Assembly: GCA_041751935.1 (NCBI GenBank)
Contig: JBGSIA010000048.1
Coordinates: 1-64,000 of the forward strand
Origin: JBBSJZ01 sp041751935
Lineage (GTDB): Bacteria; Planctomycetota; Planctomycetia; Pirellulales; Pirellulaceae
Reading direction: 5' to 3'
Length of the DNA stretch: 64,000 nucleotides
Below the pieces are notes generated by a model, which saw only the letters and a program-made list of their open reading frames with translations, ran no database searches and had not been told where the DNA came from. Of this stretch, positions 37,955-47,100 are shown piece by piece. Every line of letters starts with the position of its first letter. Within the stretch, counting starts at the first letter, position 1. Position numbers and translations under genes: made by a program.

Positions 37955-39271
37955 CTAAAAGAAGCCGAAGTATGTAATCGTGATTTGAACCAAAAGTATG
38001 ATTACCAACGCTACAACAATCCAATTAACGCGATGTTCTGACTTTTGTGCAAGTTTGCCGTTAAATTGCTTGTGGTCGCTCAGATTCAACTCGTAATTCA
38101 CATCAGAAGTCACTTTCATCAAATCATCGCAATAGGGCGAGAGCACTTGCACCACTTCTTGCGGTGTCGCAAATCGTTCCTCGGGATAACGTGCGAGCAT
38201 GCGATTGATGACGGCAACAAGCGCTGTCGGAAGCTCCGGCCGCCGATCGGCGATCGGTATCGGTTTGCCCGTCGCGATGGCCGTGATCTTCGCTAGGGGC
38301 GAAGCGGCAACCGATGGGCCGAACGGTGGAACTCCGGTCAGTAGCAAATAAAAAGTCGCGCCAAGGCTGTAGATGTCCGCTCGAATATCGACCTTATGCG
38401 TGTCCTCGGCCTGTTCGGGTGCGATAAAGTCAACCGTGCCCATCATAATGCCACTGGAGGTTATCGCGCCGTGCGAAAGGTCTTGCTCATGCAGGAGCGC
38501 CAGCCCAAGATCGAGAATTTTAACGTGACCTGATGAGGTCACCATCAAATTCGCCGGTTTAATATCACGATGAACTAGTCGATGCTCATGGATGGCTTGT
38601 AATCCAGTCGCTGCTTGTCGAATGATTTCGCAGGCTTCCGGAACAGGCATGGGACCGCGTGTCTGGATAAGTTGAGCTACGCTTTCCCCTTGGATCCATT
38701 CCATCACCAAGTAAGGGACACCATCCGCTTCGCCCGCGTCGGTTGCGGCGACAACGTTCGGATGCTGCAGAGAGCCGATGGCTCGCATTTCCTGTTGAAA
38801 TCTAGCAATCGAACGTTTGTCATTGATTTTGTTGAGCAATTTGATCGCAACCTTACGCCGCAGTTTGCGATGCTGGGCTCGATAGACAGTACCACTCCCG
38901 CCACGCCCAATTGGCTCGAACAAATCGTACTCACCCAAGGCTTTGGGGCTTGATCGGCGGGTCAGCGTCCAGAAAACGCCTGTTGCAGCGTTATCGTCAT
39001 CATTTTCCTGTCGAGTAACATTTCCAGAGAAAGCAACGGCGGTATCTCCAAGCCGTTCCAGCATCGCGTTTAAATCAAAATCAGCGTCAACTTGCGGTTC
39101 CAAATTTCCTACATTCTTTACGTTCGCGGCGATCGACTCCAGATTCCACCATAGTGCCAGGGCTTCGGCATCCAGGCGATACGGCAACTCCTGATCGCCG
39201 ACGTTTTTCTGAATCTGGGCCAGGATTCGCGCCAGCGGTGTTGCGTCGTCAGGATTGAGTTTCGATGGCAT
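37955..39271 (-). CDS. Ser/Thr protein kinase, tail-anchored, paired with ECF sigma factor
   Basis: Kinase of 438 residues. The ATG at 39271 (MPSKLNPDDATPLARIL) lies 65 bases after the sigma-factor stop and is preferred to 39394, which would overlap that gene. The first about 110 residues are a helical/acidic region of unknown role. The kinase domain (about 113-380) has GRGGSGTVYRA, VAIKLL, HRDIKPANLM, and DLG in place of the common DFG, still expected to bind Mg. A single C-terminal hydrophobic helix (WIVVALVIILLVQITITYFG) anchors it with the kinase in the cytoplasm. Order and spacing indicate co-transcription with the sigma factor, whose activity it may control by phosphorylation; that is known for some ECF/kinase pairs but is inference here. 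Confidence 0.88.
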   Translation of the reverse strand: MPSKLNPDDATPLARILAQIQKNVGDQELPYRLDAEALALWWNLESIAANVKNVGNLEPQVDADFDLNAMLERLGDTAVAFSGNVTRQENDDDNAATGVFWTLTRRSSPKALGEYDLFEPIGRGGSGTVYRAQHRKLRRKVAIKLLNKINDKRSIARFQQEMRAIGSLQHPNVVAATDAGEADGVPYLVMEWIQGESVAQLIQTRGPMPVPEACEIIRQAATGLQAIHEHRLVHRDIKPANLMVTSSGHVKILDLGLALLHEQDLSHGAITSSGIMMGTVDFIAPEQAEDTHKVDIRADIYSLGATFYLLLTGVPPFGPSVAASPLAKITAIATGKPIPIADRRPELPTALVAVINRMLARYPEERFATPQEVVQVLSPYCDDLMKVTSDVNYELNLSDHKQFNGKLAQKSEHRVNWIVVALVIILLVQITITYFGFF

Positions 39272-39336
39272 GGCCAGTTTCGGAGCGTTCAAAAAGCATC
39301 GTGCTAAGAAGCAAAGTCTGCGAACGTTACATGGCG

Positions 39337-39933
39337 TCAGTCTTTGTCGTCGGTCAACTCCAGTAGGTCTTGCAACTTTTTCGTATAGCGGCAACGAATC
39401 ACACGAACATTGCCGACCGTCGTGTTGAAGCGACGGGCAATTTCCTCGTAATCAAGTTCGCGTGTGACGGCTGCCATGAAGATATCCCAATTCTCGGGAA
39501 GACAGGAATCTCGAACCACTTGAATTGCTCGACGATGCAATTCGTTAAGTACCTCCGGTGGATCTTCCGGGTCATCAAGCATTGCTTGCTCGTCGGCAAC
39601 AAGCTTGGAAATGGACTGCGCATCGATGGTTGTGATTCGGTGGTGGCTTGTCTGTTGCTTGATCACGTGATTGCGGGTCACGGTGAAAAGCCACTTGCGA
39701 AACTGGTCACTTGGCTTGGCTTTGTTGAAAGTCTCGCCGTAAAGTACGACCGAGGTAAGTACCGCCTGGCAGATATCTTCGCGATCATGATGAGGCAAGC
39801 CCCATCGCTTGCACCATTGGATGATCAACGGACCATAAACCGTCGCCACTCGCGCCCAGGCAATAGGATCCCCGATACGCAATCCTTCTAATAGACTTTT
39901 CGAGGTTGAATCGGCAAGGTTGAGGGCGGGCAT
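39337..39933 (-). CDS. ECF-type RNA polymerase sigma factor
   Basis: Sigma-70 family protein of 198 residues. The start at 39933 (MPALNLADSTSKSLLEGLR) is preferred over 40029 because region 2 begins within 20 residues of it. Region 2 is seen in AWARVATVYGPLIIQWC, the HDREDICQAVL segment and FRKWLFTVTRNHVIKQ. Region 4 with its helix-turn-helix is YEEIARRFNTTVGNVRVIRC followed by RYTKKLQDLLEL. An insert of about 40 residues with acidic DDPEDPPEV separates them. No anti-sigma gene is adjacent; instead a kinase follows 65 bases downstream, as in planctomycete sigma/kinase modules. Possible targets include the exoprotein operon at 44119, but no promoter evidence ties them. Confidence 0.88.
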   Translation of the reverse strand: MPALNLADSTSKSLLEGLRIGDPIAWARVATVYGPLIIQWCKRWGLPHHDREDICQAVLTSVVLYGETFNKAKPSDQFRKWLFTVTRNHVIKQQTSHHRITTIDAQSISKLVADEQAMLDDPEDPPEVLNELHRRAIQVVRDSCLPENWDIFMAAVTRELDYEEIARRFNTTVGNVRVIRCRYTKKLQDLLELTDDKD

Positions 39934-40184
39934 CAGCACATCGTGAATCACAGTGTTCGGCGTGCGGCAAGGTGGTTTATACCCGGAGCGTGAGGCTCCC
40001 GCCGAACGATTGCTCGACGCAGCTCCCATCGGTCGCGGGAGAGGACATGTTTTGTCTGCCGCTCGTCTTGTTTCCTGATTTGAGGGAGTCTAACTGTTCT
40101 TTCAGCGTAAATCCACATGGGCCGACAAATTTCAAGTTGTGCCACCAAGTCGTCGGAATCGATTCGAAAAATAGGGACTCGGAA

Positions 40185-40600
40185 TGTCCTAAAAAATTTT
40201 AAAACCGGATGTAACGCTCGGAAGCTTCTGAAGTCCGTACCGGGAAGTCCGCTGCTGCGGTGGCTACGGGCGAGGCTGAAGCGAACATATTCACGGTGAA
40301 CTCGACGGCTGACGCGGGCTCCCGTTCACTCAGGCAAGCGATTCTCGACGCGTATGCATCGGCATCCGATGCTGTGATTCAATTTGCCATTTCCACAAGC
40401 AACGCTGGTTTCGTGGATGTCGATTCCGCTTTGGCAGGTTGAGATGCAGCGGCGGATGTGTTTCGCATCCAACCGTTGACGCAGTTGTCGGCGATCAACA
40501 ACACGGCAGACAAAAAATTACCATAGACGCAACTTCACAATTGACTGTGTCGGGCGATACGAATCCAGGTGGCCCTGAAGTACAGGTTGACGATTTCTTG
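40185..40600 (+). pseudogene. Decayed partial copy of the 44119 exoprotein gene with its upstream block
   Basis: Bases 40251-40600 match codons at 44491-44830 of the intact exoprotein gene: GEAEANIFTVNSTADAGS here against GEAEATMFTVNSTADTGP there, then SLRQAILDA and FVDVDS in both. The frame is interrupted by TGA at 40440-40442 and later shifts. The preceding bases 40185-40251 match 44005-44069 upstream of the intact gene (TGTCCT, TGTAACGCTCG and GGGAAGTCCG in the same order). The copy therefore joins the upstream region directly to the interior of the gene, having lost about 420 bases with the start codon, export motif and first dockerin-like segment. No product is expected. Confidence 0.85.
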
Positions 40601-40777
40601 CGGGAAGTCACTTTGCGAATATGTTACAACCGTCTCTGGTTTTGATAAATAAGGTTGCATCGTCGTAGCCCACGGCGATCTTTGATCTCCCTATGGTCGT
40701 GGATTCGAGGCAAGGCCTAACTTGTCGAATGATGGTAACTGGCAAATAGTCGCTTGCCGTGCATGCCATCAGTCCTC

Positions 40778-43700
40778 CTAATTCGAAACCCAAGCAATAA
40801 CGGATGAGTCGTTACCAGTCGTCATGAGTGTGTCGCCACTAGGCTTAAAGACGAGCGAGGTACCGTTGGCGTTGGCCTCGTGAAGCATCAGAACAAGCTC
40901 GCCGCCTTGCGCATCCCAGATACCAATTGTGCCATCGTTCGTGCCCACCGCTAATCTTTCACCATCGGGTGACCAAGCTAACGATAGGATCGATTGAGAG
41001 TGGAGTGAATGGCCCCACTGCTTTTCACCTGATATCGCGTTGAGACAAAACAATTGACCGATCGAGTCACCGTAAACGATTAGTTTTCCGTTAGGTGAAT
41101 AGACGATCGATGACGGGCCTTGGTACTTCTTGTCGAAAAGGATTCGATGTTCATGTGTCTGAAGATTGTAACTCTCGATTTGAGCACCTCCGTCGATCCG
41201 ATCGGCGGCAAGTGCCAGTTCATTGCGGGTCGGACAGAAGCACAAGTCTTTGATCCAATGTCGGCTCTCCGCTCGAAGTGTTTTGATCGATTTTCGCTGT
41301 TCCAGGTCAACGATTTCGATCTGTTTGCCTTGAATCACTGCCACAAATCGTCCGCTTTGGTCGACAGCCGCACGTATGTAATCGCCTCCTTGCGATGCAG
41401 GCACCGGATTGAGTGGCACTAAATAGTTTTGCTGCATCCTCTCTGTATTCCAAACGCGAATGGTCTTATCACCTCCAACGGATAGCAGTTCCTCCTTATT
41501 GAGAAACTGAATAAATAAAATATTTGCCATGTGTGTGGCTTGATCGCGATCGCTGGGCAACAAGTCGATGGGTTCCTTAGCCTTGTCAGGCCAGATGCAA
41601 ATTCGCGGTGGCGTTTTGGTGCCACCTCGTCCCGCAGTCGCAAAGGCAGACCCATCTGGCGTGAACGCGATCGAATTTACGTACTCATTTTCTGCTAGCC
41701 AACGTTTGCGGATTGGTCCGTCTTTCCAGCGTTTCCACTTGCGTACGGTTAAGTCCTCTGACCCGGAATAGAAATGCTTTTCATCCTTGGCGATCAATAC
41801 CGCGCGACATCGACGAGTATGCCCTGGATACTGTTGCAGTGGTTTTCTAGTTGCAACATCCCACAAGCGGACAATGCCGTTTTGATGTCCGGTCAACATC
41901 AAATCGCCCGTCGCGCTAAGAGACGAACTGAGCGGCTCATCCTCGGCCATCGCAATCGCAGAGCGTTTTGTTAGATCATCCAGTGAAAAAACTCTGAGCG
42001 AACGATCCCACTGAAAGACGCAGCACCAACGATCATCGCCACTGATCGACAAAAAGCGTCGGTCAACGGGCAATCCTTCGATACGTTGGCTATGAATCGG
42101 AAGCCAATTCGTTGTATCCCACACGGCAATGTATGCTCCAATCGAAGCGAGGTCCTTGCCGGCGACCACCAAACGATTTGCAGCATGAGTGAAAGCCATT
42201 GCGCGAGGTGCCCAATCCAATTCCAGCTTTTGGAGGCATTGCCCATCATCACCATCAAACACTTCAATGGTCCCCCGATCCGAGTTTGGCGCGACCATCC
42301 TTGCGATTCGTTTTCCTTCTGCATCGATTGCTAAGGCATAGGTCTCACCATCGAGATCAGACCAAACATGGCTCGGCATCGCAATGTGTGCACTGTACAA
42401 CTCGATTTTTCCCTGGCGATCGACCACAACACGATCACCATCTCCGCTGATCGCAGCAAAACCGATGCGGCCGATTTCCAGCTTGGCGACGGACGCAAGA
42501 TCGTCGGCTCGATGCCAATGAACAGGCGTGTCGCTGTAGAAATTAACCGAGACAATTGAACCGTCCTTGGCAGTTGTCAGAATGTCAACAGGGCTCGGCA
42601 AAGTCGCTTTCGCGATTTGTTGGTTCATCAGCGAATCCAATAGCCCGTATTCCCATCCGCGAAAGGCACGATCGGTAAGTCGAAGCAAGGCGTTCACTTG
42701 CGTCAACTTACCTTCGTTCCAAAATTGGTTCGCTAGCGTCATGCTGTTTCGGTACGTCGTCTTTTCGGCTCGCAGATTCGCTGCGTCGGATTCGGCCTTG
42801 GCCAGTTTCGTTTCTTCAAGCGACCGCTGAAGTTGACTATTGTAGGCGGCGCTCGCGACCGCAATCGAAATCGCAACCATCAGTGCCACACTGAGGCAGG
42901 CTAACGATGCCAGCGCTGGATGCCTGAGGACCCATTTCCATAACCGTTCGCCCGCAGACGCAGGCCGAGCAAGAATCGGCTGACCCGATAAATACCGACC
43001 TAAGTCGTTCGCGAGGTCAAGCGCCGAATCGTAACGTCGCACTGCATCCTTTTCCAGACACTTTAGGCAAATCGTTTCTAGGTCTTTGTTGACTTCGTTG
43101 TTCAATTGAGCCGGTGGCACAACGTCCTTGGTCAACAATTGCATGATTGTGCCCATCGTTGAAGCTGCCTGAAACGGCGGTCGTCCGGTAAGGCATGTGT
43201 AGAGCACGGCACCGATGGCATAAACATCGCTGCGCGCATTAACCGAGTCCCGCTTGCCCATGGCTTGTTCGGGCGGCATATAGGACGGAGTTCCAACGGC
43301 TTGCCCCTCCTTGGTCAAGTCTGACTGATTGTCGGCGACTTTGGCCAACCCAAAATCGGTAATAAGCGGTTCACCGTTAATATCCAGCAGAATGTTACCG
43401 GGCTTAAGGTCGCGATGTATCACCTTTCGCTCGTGGGCAAAATGAATTGCACCGGCAACTGTTCGCACGAGTTCCGCCGCCTCTCGAGATGCCAGAGGAG
43501 ATCTGGCTAGTTTTTGGGCTAACGTTCCTCCTTCCACGAGTTTCATCGTAAAGAATGGCTCGCCATTGAATTCACCCACGTCATAAACAGGAACGATGTT
43601 AGGGTGGTCTAGTTTGGCCGCGGTTTTAACTTCCGCTTGAAATCGCTCGAACTCCTTTCGGTCAGCGATACGGGACCGTATCAACTTGAGAGCGACGATT

Positions 43701-43900
43701 CGATCGGCTTTTATCTGTCTTGCAAGGTAAACGACTCCCATTCCACCGCTGGCGATCTCGTTAAGAAGTTCGTAGCCGCCTACCAGTCGTCGCTCAAACG
43801 CGTTGGCAACGGTTGGCAAACTCATCTCCGTATCGCTCGCATTGGTCAATGCAGCCGGCGTCTCAACCTTCTCTCGCAACCGTTGCTGGGTGTTCTGCAC
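40778..43900 (-). CDS. Ser/Thr protein kinase with transmembrane helix and WD40 propellers
   Basis: Membrane kinase of 1040 residues starting MQNTQQRLREKVE. The kinase domain spans about residues 43-310: IASGGMGVVYLAR, VALKLI, HRDLKPGNILLDINGEP, DFGLAK and GTPSYMPPEQ; all catalytic residues are present. A transmembrane helix (LACLSVALMVAISIAVASAA) follows near residue 335, then a short coiled stretch, then WD40 blades to the C-terminus (for example GIVRLWDVATRKPLQQYPGH, KTIRVWNTERM and GTIGIWDAQGGELV). It probably senses or scaffolds through the propeller. It is transcribed divergently from the exoprotein operon at 44119, separated by 218 bases. Confidence 0.9.
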   Translation of the reverse strand: MQNTQQRLREKVETPAALTNASDTEMSLPTVANAFERRLVGGYELLNEIASGGMGVVYLARQIKADRIVALKLIRSRIADRKEFERFQAEVKTAAKLDHPNIVPVYDVGEFNGEPFFTMKLVEGGTLAQKLARSPLASREAAELVRTVAGAIHFAHERKVIHRDLKPGNILLDINGEPLITDFGLAKVADNQSDLTKEGQAVGTPSYMPPEQAMGKRDSVNARSDVYAIGAVLYTCLTGRPPFQAASTMGTIMQLLTKDVVPPAQLNNEVNKDLETICLKCLEKDAVRRYDSALDLANDLGRYLSGQPILARPASAGERLWKWVLRHPALASLACLSVALMVAISIAVASAAYNSQLQRSLEETKLAKAESDAANLRAEKTTYRNSMTLANQFWNEGKLTQVNALLRLTDRAFRGWEYGLLDSLMNQQIAKATLPSPVDILTTAKDGSIVSVNFYSDTPVHWHRADDLASVAKLEIGRIGFAAISGDGDRVVVDRQGKIELYSAHIAMPSHVWSDLDGETYALAIDAEGKRIARMVAPNSDRGTIEVFDGDDGQCLQKLELDWAPRAMAFTHAANRLVVAGKDLASIGAYIAVWDTTNWLPIHSQRIEGLPVDRRFLSISGDDRWCCVFQWDRSLRVFSLDDLTKRSAIAMAEDEPLSSSLSATGDLMLTGHQNGIVRLWDVATRKPLQQYPGHTRRCRAVLIAKDEKHFYSGSEDLTVRKWKRWKDGPIRKRWLAENEYVNSIAFTPDGSAFATAGRGGTKTPPRICIWPDKAKEPIDLLPSDRDQATHMANILFIQFLNKEELLSVGGDKTIRVWNTERMQQNYLVPLNPVPASQGGDYIRAAVDQSGRFVAVIQGKQIEIVDLEQRKSIKTLRAESRHWIKDLCFCPTRNELALAADRIDGGAQIESYNLQTHEHRILFDKKYQGPSSIVYSPNGKLIVYGDSIGQLFCLNAISGEKQWGHSLHSQSILSLAWSPDGERLAVGTNDGTIGIWDAQGGELVLMLHEANANGTSLVFKPSGDTLMTTGNDSSVIAWVSN

Positions 43901-44004
43901 GATGAATCAAATCGAAAGTGAGAGGCGGGGCGTGAAGTATGCCCCTATCACATGAGCGGCTAATTCTAGTTGAATGCATCGGGTAGGAAAACGTGTTCTC
44001 GGGT

Positions 44005-44069
44005 TGTCCTGAAAAAAAATGAGAGACTGCTGTAACGCTCGAACGCTTACTACTGAGCGGGGAAGTCCG
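44005..44069 (+). promoter_or_regulatory. Upstream block of exoprotein operon, also conserved in the decayed copy
   Basis: Three short elements, TGTCCT (44005-44010), TGTAACGCTC (44031-44040) and GGGAAGTCCG (44060-44069), recur in the same order and almost the same spacing at 40185-40251. Conservation here while the surrounding bases diverged hints at a promoter, perhaps with TGTAAC as an ECF-type -35 element. That reading is inference. Confidence 0.45.
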
Positions 44070-44118
44070 ATTCGTAGCTCACGGTCGTACCCTATTAATA
44101 GCAATCGATTATCTGAAC

Positions 44119-47100
44119 ATGCCGGACCACACGTCAAATCTTCACAAACGAACCATTACCCGCTCGATTCGCCGGGCGCGTCGACGGATGTTGTTGGAAA
44201 CCCTTGAGCAACGTTACTTGCTCGCTGGCGACGCATCTTCGAGAAGTCAGCAAGCAATAGGGGATGTGGATGGCAATGGTGCGGTCACGGCTCAGGACGC
44301 GCTGGCGATCATTTACCACCTCAATGTCCAGCAGTCTTCCCGAGAAAGCGGCGAAACGGGAGCCCTTCTAAACGCGAATGAATTATCGACCAGCAGCGTC
44401 GCTCAACAGAAACTCGATGTCAATGGCGATGGCAAGGTTACCGCCGCTGACGCGCTGAATGTAATCAACTTTTTAAATCTCCAGCAGTTCGCTGCTGCGA
44501 CGACTTCGGGCGAGGCTGAAGCGACCATGTTCACGGTGAACTCGACGGCTGACACAGGCCCAGGTTCACTCCGACAAGCGATCCTAGACGCGAATGCATC
44601 GACATCCGATGCTATGATTCAATTTGCCATTCCTACAAGCGACACTGCTTTTGTGGATGTCGATTCGAGTCTTTTAGGCGGTGATGCGGCCGCAGACGTG
44701 TTTCGCATTCGACCGTTAGGGCCGCTACCGGCGATTCAGAACGTTCACGGTCAATCGATCACAATTGACGGCGGTTCACAGTCCGCTTCATCTGGAAACA
44801 CCAATCCGCTTGGCCCTGAAATCGAAATCGACGGTGCGCTCGCGGGTGTCGCTGTCAATGGTTTAGTATTGGACTCCGATGAGATTGAAGTTCGCGGGCT
44901 GAACATCAATCAATTTACCGGACGTGGTATCTTGATTCGTGCCAACTCGGCGACGATAGTGGGCAATTATCTCGGTACCGATCCGACGGGGACCATCCGT
45001 CAGATGAACGAGTCTGGCGTTGAGGTCGCGTCGGGCAGCAATCATACGATTGGCGGGATGTCGCCAGCCGATCGAAACATTCTTTCCGGTAACTTGGGCA
45101 ATGGGCTATTGGTTCAACCGCCGGTTAGCGACCTCACCGTGATCAATAACTTTATCGGCGTGAATGCGTCCGGCAACCTTGCGCTGCCGAACGGTATTGT
45201 CGGTGGCGAATCGCAGGGCATTCGTCTCAACGGTGGCGGAACCAACATCATCATCGGCAAGCCCGGAGCCGGTAACGTGATCTCAGGCAATTTATCGCGA
45301 GGCATTGGCGATGTGGGTGCTTCGAACGTCACCATTCAAAGCAACTTCATCGGCACCGACCACACCGGATCGTTTGCGATTCCCAACGCAAAAGATGGCA
45401 TTGGATTTTCTCTCGTCAGCAACTTGTTGATCGGAGGTGATCAGCCCAACGAAGGAAATGTAATCTCCGGCAATGGCGATCTGGGAATCGCATTACAAGG
45501 CGATAACATTCGAATTCTCGGAAACCACATTGGTACCAACGCCGATGGCACTTTGACACTCGCCAATCGGCTAGAAGGAATTCTCGTCGGAGAATCGCAT
45601 GACGTTACGATTGGCGGCGCTGCGAATGGCCAGGGCAATCTCATTTCCGGCAACGGGAAATCCGGAATCATTATCTATCCTTCCAATCGAGTCACCGTAT
45701 CAGGCAACAAGATTGGCACCAACGCAACCGGTTCGACGGCGATTGGAAACGGCGAACACGGAATCCTCGTCACACCAGGCTCTAGCGATATTACGATTGG
45801 TGGCGACTCGCCCGCCGCTGGAAACCTTGTCTCTGGAAACTTAACACGCAGCGGTATTTTCTCATGGGATGGGCTTCAGCACACCATCGCAAACAACTTC
45901 GTCGGAACCGATATCACGGGCTTGCTACCGATTCCTAACAACGGCACTGGAATCGAGGTCCAAGAAGGCATCCTTGTCAATGTGCATCAGAATCTTGTTT
46001 CCGGAAATCAAGACAACGGCATCGAGATTCGAGACACGGCACCACTCTCAGCGATCGAGTTTCACCATTCGATCGGTGGCAACGGCCAATATTTCGTGCT
46101 ATCGCCGCAACTGTTTTGGGATGACGCAGAAGCTCTCGCGGTCCTATACGGCGGTCACTTAGCGGATATCGCAAACGAAGTGGAGAACGAGTTTCTCCGA
46201 GAAACGTTTGGTGGTGAACACTGGATTGGACTGAACGACGAAGCGGTCGAAAACAGTTTCGTTTGGTCTTCGGGACTGCCTTATGACCCTGCCGTCTTCA
46301 CCAAATTCGATGGGATAGAACCTAATGGTGGAACGAACGAAAACCATGTAGAAATGCGTCCGACTGGACATTGGAATGATCTTCCAGATCGCGCCCGCCG
46401 TCGAGCCATCCTGGAGTTTCCCTCAGCTACGGAAGCACTCATTTTTATAGCCGATGTGGCGGGCGTGACCGTCGCTGAAAACCAAATAGGCCTGGGAAGC
46501 GATGGCAGCACTCTGCTTGGTAACCAGAATGATGGTGTCGTAGTACAAAACTCGAGCCGCGTCACGATCCAGGACAATGCGGTTGCGAACAACGGTGACA
46601 ACGGTGTTGCCGTCACCAGTGGTTCAACGCAAGTTACGGTCGCGAACAATTCATTTTTCAATAACGCTCTTCTGGGGATCGACCTCGGTGACAATGGTGT
46701 CACAGCAAATGATGTTGGCGATGCCGACACCGGCCCCAATGGTTTGCAAAACTTTCCCGTGCTTACTTTCAGTGGCGGCGTGTACACTGGCACCCTCAAT
46801 AGTCAAGCGAACAAGACCTACAAAATAGAAGTCTTCCACGACACCGCAAGCAGTCCCACTGCGGCCCAAGGCAAGACACGGATTCACACCGAGACGGTCA
46901 CGACCGATGCCGCTGGCAACGCTAGCTTTACGATTCCAACAGCAGTCGTTCCCAGCGCGGGTCAGATCACCGCAACTGCAACTTCTGACGATGGCAGTAC
47001 CTCGGAATTCAGCGGCTCCTTAATAATCGGGGCGAGGGCCGAAGTATCCATCGATAGCGTTGTGATCAACAGCGGCGGAAACCTCTCCCTCGGAGCAACG

